A stretch of DNA of 16,556 nt from Saprospiraceae bacterium (GCA_020628755.1 JAHDEQ010000005.1:8893-25448), one strand, 5' to 3'; positions 1 through 9,378 are shown, counted from the stretch's first letter. Notes: a model not told the origin generated them from the letters alone. Program-made: numbers and translations.

Positions 1-55
1 TCTTCGCCAGGAGCAAGCGTGATATTCGATGCTAAATCGAATATTTCTACCATTA
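1..55. repeat. 55-nt perfect direct repeat, copy 1 (matches 1366-1420)
   Basis: Positions 1-55 are identical to 1366-1420. Both encode the junction of two DUF11 modules (VEIFDLASNITLAPGE on the minus strand). The similarity breaks directly after position 55. Perfect identity at all codon positions indicates recent duplication or gene conversion between modules. Confidence 0.9.
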
Positions 56-3000
56 CATCTTCTGGATCTTCGTCATCTTCGTCGCCATTTTCATTGTCAA
101 CAGTATCGTCTGTATTGGTATTTACATCTCCTCCCGGGTCGTTGTTTGGATTATCATCAGGTGTAGAATCATTATCCGATGGATTATCGCCTAAATCATC
201 TTGTGCTGATTGTATCTCCGCTGCATTTACTAAGCTACCTGCCTCTGTTGCTGATACTACAAAACTTACATCTACTGTCTCACTAGCACCTGGTGCTAGT
301 GGGCCTGGTATTGTGATTGTCGTTGGACCTGCAGCTGTTAAGCCTGCTGGTACGTAATCTTCTACAACAATATTTGATGCCGGTACTGTTCCTTGGTTGA
401 TTACCTCTATGGTAAAGGTAATTGTCTCACCCGGATATACTCGCTCATCTTCACCTTCGGCTAAGGTCTTGCGTAAAGCTAAATCGAATACTTCGATGAA
501 TACATCTTCTGGATCTTCGTCATCTTCGTCTGTTGTTCCATCGTCGTTCACTTCATCATCCGTTGGTGTATTTACATCGCCTCCATTGTCATTGCCATCT
601 GTTGCATCTGGCGTAGAATCAATGTCTTCTGGATTGTCGCCCAATTCATCTTCCGCTGAGGTAATCTCTGCTCGGTTGATTGCTTGACTATTTGTCGTCG
701 CTGCATCTACTGTGAAGTCTATGCTTACGATTTCGCTTCCACCTACTGGTATAGATGCTATATTCAATGTTGTTGAACCTACTGGTGTTAAACCTGCTGG
801 TACATAATCTGTGATTACGATATTTTGTGCAGGTACGGTTCCTTGATTGATTACTTCTATGTCGAAAGTAACGGTCTCTCCAGGATATACTCGGTCGTCT
901 TCGCCTTGTGCTAAAGTTTTGCGTAAAGCTAAGTCGAAGATTTCTAAGAATACGTTTTCTGGATCTTCGTCATCTTCGTCTGTTGGTGGTGTTTGATTCA
1001 CTTCATCATCTGTTGGTGAATCTACTACACCTCCTGCATCATTGGTAAAGTCGTCGTCTGGTGTTGAATCAATATCTGTTGGCATATCGCCTAAATCGTC
1101 TGTGTAATCAGAGATTTCTTCTTTGATAATCAATTCGCCAGCGTCGGCTGCTGTTCCGCCTACTACGAAGTCTAATATTTGCATTGACATATCGCCCGGT
1201 GCTATTGGACCAGGGAAAGTAATTGTACCCATGTTTGGAATGCCATCTACTGAGGTCAATTCATCTGGGAACATCAATGTAACTTCTACATTCTCTCCCG
1301 GTACTGTTCCTTGGTTGAAAACCGTCACTTTAAATGATACGGTCTCTCCAGGATATACTCGGTCGTCTTCGCCAGGAGCAAGCGTGATATTCGATGCTAA
1401 ATCGAATATTTCTACCATTATGTCCTCTGGATCGGCATCATCTTCGTCTTCGCCATTTTTACCATCTTCATTTATTTCATCATCATCTCCTGTATTAACT
1501 TCTCCACCAGAATCGTTATTTTCATTACTATCAGGTGTAGAATCGTTATCAGGCACATCGCCTCCTGCTAAATCGTCGCCAACATTTGTACCTAAATCAT
1601 CTGTTGCCGCATGAATTTCTGCACGGTTAACAATTTGACCATCAGTCATTTGTGTAACTGTGAAAGTAATATCAACTTCTCTGCTATCGCCAGGAGCTAA
1701 AGTACCTGGTAAATTGAAACTTGCAGTTGCGCCATTATTAGTCCAAGCATTATCATTCAAGGTAAGGCCAGCAGGAATATAATCTTCGATTACGATATTC
1801 TGAGCAGGAACAGTTCCTTGATTGAATACTGTGATTGTAAAAGTAATGTCTTCGCCCGGATAAACACGCTCGTCTTCTCCATCAGCCAATACTTTATTTA
1901 AAGCTAAGTCAAAGATTTGTAAATCAATATCTTCAGGATCGGCATCATCTTCATCTTGGCCATTGCGACCATCTTCGTTGATTTCGTCGTCGTCACCTGT
2001 ATTGACTTGTCCACCTGTATCATTATTTTCATTATCATCAGGAACAGAATCTAAATCAGGAATTTCTCCAGGAGCTTCTCCTGAAGGAGTACCTAGATCA
2101 TCCGTTGCTGCGCTAATCTCCGCAACATTGATAATCTGACCTTCGTCTCCCGGCTGTGCTGGGTCAACAGTAAATGTAATGTCCACTTCTCGACTATCGC
2201 CCGGTGCTAAAGAACCAGGTAAAGTGATAGTAGCTGTATTTCCGCCACCAGACCAAGCATTGTCATTTAAACTAAGTCCGTTCGGAATATAGTCTGTGAT
2301 TTGGATGTTTTCGGCAGGAACAGTTCCTTGATTGAAAACTGTAATTGTAAAAGTAATATCTTGACCTGGATAAACACGCTCGTCTTCTCCATCACCTAAG
2401 ACTTTATTTAAAGCTAAATCAAAGATTTCAACAAAAATATCCTCAGGATCGGCATCGTCTTCATCTTGACCATTGCGTCCATCTTCGTTGATTTCGTCGT
2501 CGTCGCCTGTATTGACTTGTCCACCTGTATCGTTATTTTCATCACTATCAGGAACAGAGTCTAGGTCAGGAACTTCACCCGGAGCTTCGCCAACATTAGT
2601 GCCTAAATCATCTGTAGCAGCGTGAACCTCTGCACGGTTAATAATCTGACCATCAGTCATTTGTGTAACTGTGAAAGTAATATCAACTTCACGGCTATCA
2701 CCTGGTGCTAATGTACCAGGTAAGTTGAAACTTGCTGTTGCACCATTGTTAGTCCAAGCATTATCATTTAGCTGTAAACCTGCAGGAATATAATCTTCGA
2801 TTACAATATTCTGAGCAGGTACTGTACCTTGATTGAATACTGTAATTGTGAAGGTAATATCTTGCATTGGATAAACACGCTCGTCTTCTCCATCGCCTAA
2901 GACTTTGTTTAAAGCAAGGTCAAAGATTTCAACAAAAATATCTTCTGGATCGGCATCGTCTTCGTCGCCACCTTCTCTACCATTTTCTCCAGTTTCATCG

Positions 3001-6000
3001 TCGTCAGCTGTATTGACTTGTCCACCAGAATCATTATTTTCATTACTGTCTGGAACAGAGTCTAAATCAGGTACTTCACCCGGTGCATCACCTACATCCG
3101 TGCCTAAATCATCTTGTGCAGCATGAATTTCTGCACGATTAACAATTTGACCATCAGTCATTTGCGTAACAGTGAAAGTAATATCAACTTCACGGCTAGC
3201 GCCAGGTGCTAATGTACCTGGTAAATTGAAACTCGCTGTTGCACCATTATCATTCCAATCATTATCATTCAATTCTAAACCTGCAGGAATATAATCTTCG
3301 ATTACAATATTTTGAGCAGGTACTGTACCTTGATTGAATACCGTAATTGTGAAGGTAATATCTTGCATTGGATAAACACGCTCGTCTTCTCCATCCGCTA
3401 ATACTTTATTTAATGCTAAATCAAGGATTTCGACAGTTACATCTTCTGGATCAGCATCATCTTCGTCATCACCGTCGATACTACAACAACCTTCGTTGAT
3501 TTCGTTGTCATTAGGTGTATTGACTTGACCACCACTATCATTATTCTGATCCATATCAGGAGTTGAGTCAACATCAATAGAAGTGAAACCGTTTGGTGCA
3601 TCAGCACTTCTGATTTCGGCTTCGTTTACGAGTTGACCAGCAAAAGTTTGAGTAACTCGTAATGTAATTTCAACCATTGTCATATCGCCAGGTGCTAATG
3701 TACCTGGTAATGTAATCATTGCTTTATTAGGCCCATTTGCTGTCCAATCTGGATCGTTTAATTCAAATCCGTTAGGAATATAATCTACGATGTTGATATT
3801 GGAAGCAGGTAAAGAACCTTGGTTGAAAACTTTGATTTTGAAATCTACATTTTGGAAAGGATACACTCTTTCGTCTTCATCATCCGCTAAGAGTGTTTGC
3901 AATGCTAAGTCAAAACGTTCGACACGAACGTTGGCATTGCAGGTAGCAGAATTGCCACAATCATCTGTTACTGTGAGTGTTACAGTATTGTCGCCTTCGT
4001 TATCGCTACAATTAAAGTCAATTTGACTTAAAGATAAACTTGCTATATCACCACAAATATCTGAAGAACCATTGTCAATGTCTTCGGGTGTGATGCTTAC
4101 CATACAATTACCGTCTAATTGTACGGTAATGTCTTGGCAGATTGGAGCAGGAGGTGTGGTATCCTCTATTGTAAAAGTAGCTGTCGCTTGAGAAATATTA
4201 CCACAATCGTCGGTAACTGTGAATGTCACAGTTGCACTACCTGTTGCTCCACAATCATTGCTTAAATTAGTATAGTTGTTTGTCCATACAACACCGCTAC
4301 AAACATCTGTAGCAGTACCACCACCACCATTGCTTGCTAACCAAGCATTTAGCTGAGCAGTATTTCCATCTCCATCACATTCTACTGTTAAATCTTCAGG
4401 AGCAACAGTAATGGTTGGAGAAGTTATATCTTGGATAGTAAGGGTTGCTAAACGTATAACTTCATTACCACAAGCATCTCTGATTGTGTATGTTACGGTT
4501 AAAGTACCTGTGTCACCACAATCATCACTTAACAAAGCAAAGTTATAATTTGAAGTAATCGTAATTTCGCTACAAGCATCCGTTGAACAAGCTGTCAGCT
4601 TGTTGATGTTTGCTTGATTCCATGCGTCGGCAACACTTCTATTGTCAGCTGCTCCTGTACATTCGTGTACTAAAGGATCAGGGTCGCAAGTCAAAGGATT
4701 GGTTGTATCAATAACTGTAAAGGTAGCCTGACGTGTGACTTGATTGAGACACTCATCTGTTATGGTATAAGTTACAGTTAAAGAACCCGTTGTTCCACAA
4801 TCATCACTTAAATTACCATAATTATAATTTGAAGTAACTGTAACATTGCTACAAGCATCTGTTGAACAGTTTTGTAATTTGGTAATGTTGGCCTGATTCC
4901 AAGCATCTGCTGTACCACGATTACCTGCTGCTCCTGTACACTCGTGTGTTTGAGGGTCAGGGTTGCAAGAAACTTGTGGATCAGTAGTGTCAACAACTGT
5001 AAAAGTTGCTTGACGTGTAATGCTACGTCCACACTCGTCAGTAATTGTGTAAATAGCTATTAATGAACCAGTTGTTCCACAATCGTTGCTCAAATTATTA
5101 TAGTTATAATTAGAAGTCACTGTTAAATTTCCACAGGCATCAGATGAGCAATTTTGTAATTTGGTAATGTTGGCCTGATTCCAAGCATTGGCAGTGTTTC
5201 TGTTTCCAGCAAGTCCTGTACATTCGTGCGTTTGAGCATCAGGATTACAACTTACGACAGGATCAGAAGTATCAACCACTGTAAATGTTGCTTGACGAGT
5301 GATAGAACGGTCGCACTCATCTCTAATAGTGTATGTCACTGTTAGAGCTCCAGTAGAGCCACAACCATTACTCAAATTATTAAAGTTGTAATTGGAAGTA
5401 ACCGTAACACCAGCACAGGCATCTGCTGCACAGCCATTGAGTCTGCTCATGTTGGCAGCATTCCATGCATCTGCTGCACTTCGATTACCAGCCATTCCAT
5501 TACACTCATGTGTTTCATTATTTGGATTACAAGCCGTTGGATTCGTTGTATCTCGTACTGTAAAGGTTGCTTGACGAGTGATAGAACGACCACATTCATC
5601 TGTAATAGTATAAGTAACGGTCAATTCTCCAGTATTACCGCAACCATTACTTAAATTATTAAAGTTGTAATTAGAAGTAACATCAACACCTGCACAGGCA
5701 TCTGCTGCACAAGCATTGAGCTTACTCATATTGGCAGCGTTCCAAGCATCGGCAGCACTTCGATTGCCAGCTACACCATTACATTCATGGGTAGCATTAT
5801 CAGGATTGCAGGCCGTTGGATTGGTTGTATCCCGAACTGTAAAGGTTGCTTGTTTGGTAACCGTATGACCACAATCGTCTGAAATAGAATATGTTACAGT
5901 TAAAGCACCTGTTGAGCCACAGTCATTGCTCAAGTTACCATAGTTATAATCTGAAGTAACTGTTGCATCGCAACAAGCATCAGAAGAACAACCTCTTAAC

Positions 6001-7589
6001 TTTTCCATATTTGCTGCATTCCAAGCATCCGCTTTACTACGATTATCTGCTGCACCAGTACACTCATGAGTAGCATTATCAGGATCGCAACTGACTACGG
6101 GGTCAGTAGAATCTGTATTGTAAGTAATTGTATTTGAAGCAATAAAATCACCACAACCATTTCTTTTGGCCAATCGTCTATATTCTCTAGAGTTTGAAAA
6201 ACTAGGAGGATTATAAGTAGCACTTGTAGCACCACTAACATGTGACCAATTACTCCAACTTCCAGAACAGTCCGTTCTAGAACGCAACTCCCATCTATAA
6301 ACTATCGCTGGGCCGCATCCTCCTGAAGGAGAAGTTGCATTTCCTATCGTACCAGGATCTCCACTATCACAAAATTTATCACCTCCACTAATACTACCTG
6401 GATCTGTCAAAGGTTTTTCAACATCAAAAGTAATTACATTTGAAAAGATATAATCGCCACAGTGTTTTATACGCGCTCCTCTTCTAAATTGGTGATCGCC
6501 TTGGTTGTCTCCCCAAGTTATATCTTTGGTCGTTCTCCAGTTCGTCCAATCTCCCCAAGTAGTTGCACAACTAGATTTACCTCTATATTGCCATAGATAC
6601 TCAATTTCTTCACCGCATCCGCCAGAAGCTGCTGGACCTCCAAAGTTCTGATTCGCAGGTATTCTGTCACAGAAAGTCCCACCTCCTGTAATAGATCCAG
6701 GATTAGTTATTGGTTTTTGAACATCAAAAGTGATGGTATTAGAATATTTTATACCATCACAATGTGGATTATAAGCTCCTCTTCTAAATTCATGATCATC
6801 TCCTGAACCATTCCAATGTTCTGTTAATCCAGTGCGTCCAGACCAACGTGTCCAAGCCCCCCAAGAAGTAGAGCAGGCACTTCTTTTTCTATATTCCCAA
6901 AAGTAGCTTGTCTGTTCTGCACAACGATTCGTTGCAGCAGCAGAACTTCCTAAGGTATGTGCACCTGTAGCATTACAAAACTTTCCACCTCCTGTAATAG
7001 TTCCCCCATCTGTAGGAGAATACAGATAAGATGTACTAGTTACATTGGAATACACCCATGAATCACAACCCGATCGAATAGAGGCTAATGTATATTCCCA
7101 ATAAAAAGCTGTAACATTAGGTACATCATTGTAATCCTCCCAAGGACTCCAATTGCCATCACATTGTGCATAACGGACTAACCAGACATGATGTGCATCT
7201 CCATAGCCTCCTGAAGGGTGACTAATATAATTAACTGGCTGAACTTGAGTTGTATTACATACTTTCCCACCAGCATCAATCTGTCCGCCGTGTGTAAAAT
7301 TACTACAGCCTCCTTGATTACTTGAACCTCTTTGGTAATGAGAACTGGAAGGAACATATAAAGAACCACTCCAAGTATAGCCATGTCCAGTAGGAGGTAA
7401 GGCACGATTAGGGTCAATACATTGGACATAGGCACCATTGCTAAGACGCCACCATGCCTGTCCTCCACTAGAACCCCTATCAGTAACATAATAAGTTTGG
7501 GCTATTATATCTGCTTGGATACCAAGCCCAAATGTTACGAGCAATCCTAAATATAGGAGTGCATTTTTTAGTGTATATCGTTTTTCCAT
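1..7589 (-). CDS. Giant modular secreted surface protein (PKD-like, HYR-like and DUF11 repeats), 3' end outside window
   Basis: The frame starts at ATG 7589-7587 and stays open to the left edge: 2,529 full codons, with the C-terminus missing. Residues 1-30 are a signal peptide (basic start, hydrophobic 9-24, cleavage probably near IIA-Q31). Four PKD/Ig-like modules start near residues 99, 194, 295 and 396. HYR-like modules cover 496-1225 and DUF11 modules run from 1226 onward. Secreted Bacteroidota proteins of this build usually act as cell-surface adhesins or matrix proteins and often leave by the type IX system. That is inference here, because the C-terminal sorting domain is not visible. 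The frame holds at both ends and all DUF11 spacings are multiples of three, so I see no frameshift. The gene follows the 332-residue membrane protein by 53 nt and may share its transcript. The ligand is unknown. Confidence 0.93.
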   Translation of the reverse strand, partial: MEKRYTLKNALLYLGLLVTFGLGIQADIIAQTYYVTDRGSSGGQAWWRLSNGAYVQCIDPNRALPPTGHGYTWSGSLYVPSSSHYQRGSSNQGGCSNFTHGGQIDAGGKVCNTTQVQPVNYISHPSGGYGDAHHVWLVRYAQCDGNWSPWEDYNDVPNVTAFYWEYTLASIRSGCDSWVYSNVTSTSYLYSPTDGGTITGGGKFCNATGAHTLGSSAAATNRCAEQTSYFWEYRKRSACSTSWGAWTRWSGRTGLTEHWNGSGDDHEFRRGAYNPHCDGIKYSNTITFDVQKPITNPGSITGGGTFCDRIPANQNFGGPAASGGCGEEIEYLWQYRGKSSCATTWGDWTNWRTTKDITWGDNQGDHQFRRGARIKHCGDYIFSNVITFDVEKPLTDPGSISGGDKFCDSGDPGTIGNATSPSGGCGPAIVYRWELRSRTDCSGSWSNWSHVSGATSATYNPPSFSNSREYRRLAKRNGCGDFIASNTITYNTDSTDPVVSCDPDNATHECTGAADNRSKADAWNAANMEKLRGCSSDACCDATVTSDYNYGNLSNDCGSTGALTVTYSISDDCGHTVTKQATFTVRDTTNPTACNPDNATHECNGVAGNRSAADAWNAANMSKLNACAADACAGVDVTSNYNFNNLSNGCGNTGELTVTYTITDECGRSITRQATFTVRDTTNPTACNPNNETHECNGMAGNRSAADAWNAANMSRLNGCAADACAGVTVTSNYNFNNLSNGCGSTGALTVTYTIRDECDRSITRQATFTVVDTSDPVVSCNPDAQTHECTGLAGNRNTANAWNQANITKLQNCSSDACGNLTVTSNYNYNNLSNDCGTTGSLIAIYTITDECGRSITRQATFTVVDTTDPQVSCNPDPQTHECTGAAGNRGTADAWNQANITKLQNCSTDACSNVTVTSNYNYGNLSDDCGTTGSLTVTYTITDECLNQVTRQATFTVIDTTNPLTCDPDPLVHECTGAADNRSVADAWNQANINKLTACSTDACSEITITSNYNFALLSDDCGDTGTLTVTYTIRDACGNEVIRLATLTIQDITSPTITVAPEDLTVECDGDGNTAQLNAWLASNGGGGTATDVCSGVVWTNNYTNLSNDCGATGSATVTFTVTDDCGNISQATATFTIEDTTPPAPICQDITVQLDGNCMVSITPEDIDNGSSDICGDIASLSLSQIDFNCSDNEGDNTVTLTVTDDCGNSATCNANVRVERFDLALQTLLADDEDERVYPFQNVDFKIKVFNQGSLPASNINIVDYIPNGFELNDPDWTANGPNKAMITLPGTLAPGDMTMVEITLRVTQTFAGQLVNEAEIRSADAPNGFTSIDVDSTPDMDQNNDSGGQVNTPNDNEINEGCCSIDGDDEDDADPEDVTVEILDLALNKVLADGEDERVYPMQDITFTITVFNQGTVPAQNIVIEDYIPAGLELNDNDWNDNGATASFNLPGTLAPGASREVDITFTVTQMTDGQIVNRAEIHAAQDDLGTDVGDAPGEVPDLDSVPDSNENNDSGGQVNTADDDETGENGREGGDEDDADPEDIFVEIFDLALNKVLGDGEDERVYPMQDITFTITVFNQGTVPAQNIVIEDYIPAGLQLNDNAWTNNGATASFNLPGTLAPGDSREVDITFTVTQMTDGQIINRAEVHAATDDLGTNVGEAPGEVPDLDSVPDSDENNDTGGQVNTGDDDEINEDGRNGQDEDDADPEDIFVEIFDLALNKVLGDGEDERVYPGQDITFTITVFNQGTVPAENIQITDYIPNGLSLNDNAWSGGGNTATITLPGSLAPGDSREVDITFTVDPAQPGDEGQIINVAEISAATDDLGTPSGEAPGEIPDLDSVPDDNENNDTGGQVNTGDDDEINEDGRNGQDEDDADPEDIDLQIFDLALNKVLADGEDERVYPGEDITFTITVFNQGTVPAQNIVIEDYIPAGLTLNDNAWTNNGATASFNLPGTLAPGDSREVDITFTVTQMTDGQIVNRAEIHAATDDLGTNVGDDLAGGDVPDNDSTPDSNENNDSGGEVNTGDDDEINEDGKNGEDEDDADPEDIMVEIFDLASNITLAPGEDDRVYPGETVSFKVTVFNQGTVPGENVEVTLMFPDELTSVDGIPNMGTITFPGPIAPGDMSMQILDFVVGGTAADAGELIIKEEISDYTDDLGDMPTDIDSTPDDDFTNDAGGVVDSPTDDEVNQTPPTDEDDEDPENVFLEIFDLALRKTLAQGEDDRVYPGETVTFDIEVINQGTVPAQNIVITDYVPAGLTPVGSTTLNIASIPVGGSEIVSIDFTVDAATTNSQAINRAEITSAEDELGDNPEDIDSTPDATDGNDNGGDVNTPTDDEVNDDGTTDEDDEDPEDVFIEVFDLALRKTLAEGEDERVYPGETITFTIEVINQGTVPASNIVVEDYVPAGLTAAGPTTITIPGPLAPGASETVDVSFVVSATEAGSLVNAAEIQSAQDDLGDNPSDNDSTPDDNPNNDPGGDVNTNTDDTVDNENGDEDDEDPEDVMVEIFDLASNITLAPGE
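1366..1420. repeat. 55-nt perfect direct repeat, copy 2 (matches 1-55)
   Basis: This is the second copy of the segment at 1-55, three DUF11 modules away (1,365 nt, a multiple of three). It lies at the start of the module whose ERVYP Arg is residue 2077. Confidence 0.9.
2779..2894. repeat. 116-nt near-identical repeat, copy 1 (matches 3280-3395)
   Basis: By direct reading this segment differs from 3280-3395 at only two positions, both C/T. It spans the boundary between adjacent DUF11 modules exactly one 501-nt unit apart. Confidence 0.85.
3280..3395. repeat. 116-nt near-identical repeat, copy 2 (matches 2779-2894)
   Basis: This is the partner of 2779-2894, one module (501 nt) away. Similarity falls sharply outside the segment, for example in the acidic tail that follows. 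Confidence 0.85.
3915..6104 (-). repeat. Eight HYR-like modules of about 93 residues within the giant protein
   Basis: Six closely related modules begin at about residues 496, 588, 681, 775, 869 and 962. Each has the pattern C(N/D)P...HEC, then AWN.AN, DAC, CG.TG.LTVTYTI.DEC and QATFTV.DTT. That gives about six Cys per module at fixed spacing, which suggests intradomain disulfides and fits an exported protein. Two more canonical HYR modules follow, near residues 1053 and 1143, with TVTFTVTDDCGN and TVTLTVTDDCGN cores. HYR domains are immunoglobulin-fold modules of extracellular adhesive proteins. Boundaries are approximate. Confidence 0.8.
6117..7295 (-). repeat. Four PKD/Ig-like modules of about 100 residues within the giant protein
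   Basis: Each module opens with a Gly-rich stretch ending in Cys: GGQIDAGGKVC near residue 99, GGTITGGGKFC near 194, PGSITGGGTFC near 295 and PGSISGGDKFC near 396. A conserved Trp/Tyr core follows (for example YLWQYRGKSSC) and a second Cys near the end (KHCGDYIFSN). The W..W and REYRRLAKRNGCG pattern is that of the PKD-like domains common in Bacteroidota surface proteins. The modules are divergent at the DNA level, unlike the DUF11 array. Boundaries are approximate. Confidence 0.7.
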
Positions 7590-7642
7590 ATTAAACTTCA
7601 ATTGAATTGACATGAAAATAATTAAGTTAGTTTGTGATTTTT

Positions 7643-8641
7643 TTAGAATCGACTTGTATTTTTCACAAGCTCTATTCTATCGCTTCGTTCATTAGTTCCT
7701 GATCGTTGTTGCTCTATCAATCCAATAGATTCGATATACCATTCAGTAACTTTGTGATATTTTGTGCATTCTAAATCTCCGTTAAAAAAAGATTTGTTCG
7801 TGTAATAGTAGGTATGCTTAAAAGCCTTGTACTGTTGTCCGTTTACAGTCTTCATACCTTCCTCTGTAATTTTTCTATTTGTAAGTGTTACTTCGTATTT
7901 TTTATTAAAAGATGAGACATTTGGAATTTTCAATGTAAAGGTTCCAGAAACATCAGTAAGGTTTTGTCCAACAGACAAGTCCTTGGGCATTGTTACCATT
8001 TGTCCATCACCCGAAAATTTGAGTGATTCATCAAAATATAAATCAAGTGGATCAAGAAAAGCCTTCAATTCGATTTGAGTATCGCCATTTGAAGTCTTAT
8101 TCATTTCATAAGAATAATTTACTTTGTAAGGATTACCTTCGCCACTGTTCTCAACTTGAAAATCAACCAATGTAGAGGTTGCACTTTTTCGCAATTGATT
8201 AAGCTGTATTCGTTGACTAGTTTTGGGAATACCCGTTGTACTTTTCGCTTCTCCAAAATCAATACTACTAATTTTGATTCCCTCTCCTCCTTTCTTTGAA
8301 TCACTTGGTCGTTTGGTATCTGCTTTTGACCGTAATTGCTCATAAGGAATTTTAGAATGTTCGGGAATAGAATCTAAGACACCATGTATATAGTGTTGAT
8401 TAGATTCTAAATTCAAAGAAGTAGTTTGTTCTTCAGTAGTTTTCTCATTTAATACAGAAAGAGTAGATACAGCAGTATCGGTAGATTGGATCTCAACATT
8501 TTCTTTCAACTCACTAACAGTAGTAAATGAAAGAATCGTCAAAACAAGAAGAGATGCCATAAGTAACATCCCAAATCTGCTTCCTTTTTTTGAAGCTAAT
8601 TTTCTAAATGTCACTTTAGATTTAGAAAGTGCAAGTCCCAT
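7643..8641 (-). CDS. Membrane-anchored exported protein with TapB/DUF3108-like C-terminal half
   Basis: 332 residues. A basic N-terminus (K8, K10, R13, K14, K18, K19, R22) precedes one hydrophobic segment at about 24-42. This is a signal anchor or uncleaved signal, with the rest outside the cytoplasm. Residues 45-130 are polar and low in order. The part from about 135 to the end reads as beta-rich and ends with a conserved-looking block: TFTLKIPNV, VNGQQYKAFKHTYYYTN, VTEWYIESIGLIEQQ. The order 'modifiable threonine-rich strand, then EWY...GLI' recalls TapB/DUF3108-type proteins. I base this on pattern only and it needs a profile search. It lies 53 nt upstream of the giant surface protein on the same strand, so a joint transcript and a role in its export or anchoring are possible. 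A weak -7-like element (TATGCTTG, 8685-8678) lies 36 nt before the ATG, with no clear -33. Confidence 0.85.
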   Translation of the reverse strand: MGLALSKSKVTFRKLASKKGSRFGMLLMASLLVLTILSFTTVSELKENVEIQSTDTAVSTLSVLNEKTTEEQTTSLNLESNQHYIHGVLDSIPEHSKIPYEQLRSKADTKRPSDSKKGGEGIKISSIDFGEAKSTTGIPKTSQRIQLNQLRKSATSTLVDFQVENSGEGNPYKVNYSYEMNKTSNGDTQIELKAFLDPLDLYFDESLKFSGDGQMVTMPKDLSVGQNLTDVSGTFTLKIPNVSSFNKKYEVTLTNRKITEEGMKTVNGQQYKAFKHTYYYTNKSFFNGDLECTKYHKVTEWYIESIGLIEQQRSGTNERSDRIELVKNTSRF

Positions 8642-8700
8642 GAGAGGTATCTTTTAAAAAGTTTAGTTAATAACAATCAAGCATAAATTCTATCATTTCG

Positions 8701-9000
8701 TCATAGCTGCCGAATAGGGGCTAGACAGAAATTACTCTTGAATTTTTTTTCAAAATTTTCTTTATGAATACTGTATATATAGAGTTGTAGTAAGACTACA
8801 ATGTGTATATTAAATAGGATATTCAGATTTTTAGAAATCTGATGAAAGTGTAGTTTGATGTGGGCAATAGGGAAATCATTAGACAGGAAAGCCTGAACTA
8901 AAAAATTAGTTGCTAAAATAAAAATGATAAGAAATCCCAATAAAATACTATGGTTATACCCTACATCTAGTAGAGTAAACCCTTGTGTAAATAGTCCCAT
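8701..9000 (-). CDS. Doubtful small membrane protein, 99 residues
   Basis: The frame from ATG 9000 (MGLFTQGFTLLDVGYNHS...) has two hydrophobic stretches, about residues 20-38 and 60-78, and a basic C-terminus. It recalls no family I know. It lies 59 nt upstream of the 332-residue gene on the same strand. Against it: the surrounding DNA is very AT-rich, where such hydrophobic frames arise by chance, and no promoter motif is evident. An alternative TTG start at 9012 would add four residues. Treat as a candidate only. Confidence 0.25.
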   Translation of the reverse strand: MGLFTQGFTLLDVGYNHSILLGFLIIFILATNFLVQAFLSNDFPIAHIKLHFHQISKNLNILFNIHIVVLLQLYIYSIHKENFEKKFKSNFCLAPIRQL

Positions 9001-9378
9001 AATGTAATACAACTAGAAGTTGAATTTAACAATAAAGACGTTTTTTTATAACGTCACTGATTACAAAGTTTTGGTAAAAAAATAAATTTAAAATTCTGTT
9101 ACACTTTTACGTGTTTGTAATATACTAACAACTATCATCATTTAGACATAAATTAAGCACAAAAGCAACATCTATTTAAGCCTAAAACTCCATAAACAAA
9201 CACATAACATTTTGTTTTCATTTATAAATATATAGCTATCAAAAAATTAGTTCAATCTTATGTCTGTGACATAGATAAATTAATTTTTAAAAAAATAATT
9301 TATCTCGAATTCTAATTTTTCTACTAATCTTTAAAAAATAAAAGTGTTAAAATAAAATTGACGTAGAATACACTAAAT

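Larger units (their letters stand above)
1..3914 (-). repeat. DUF11 repeat array: eight complete modules plus the start of a ninth
   Basis: Each module has ERVYP, F.I.V.NQG..PA.NI, DY.P.GL, a TLPG.LAPG block and an acidic tail. The Arg of ERVYP falls at residues 1241, 1404, 1571, 1738, 1908, 2077, 2233 and 2383. Spacings are therefore 163, 167, 167, 170, 169, 156 and 150 residues, and a ninth module is cut by the window edge. The first six tails are Asp/Glu-rich (for example DSGGQVNT followed by DEDDADPED), a composition seen in calcium-binding linkers. DUF11 modules are beta-sandwich stalk units of surface proteins. The DNA of neighbouring modules is very similar in places. Confidence 0.9.

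Noticed and set aside
1..3914. CRISPR-like or satellite interpretation of the regular ~500-nt repeats
   Set aside because: Unit lengths are multiples of three, the reading frame is kept, and the units translate to DUF11 modules.
19..5574. Plus-strand open frames at 19-357, 397-687, 1123-1614, 2905-3126, 3790-4026 and 5392-5574
   Set aside because: They are Ser/Pro/Val-rich antisense shadows of the minus-strand giant gene, whose Asp/Glu-rich linkers read as Ser-rich on the other strand.
4808..7489. Minus-strand frames at 4808-5032 and 7178-7489
   Set aside because: They lie inside the giant gene in another frame; the translation of the main frame shows clear domains throughout.
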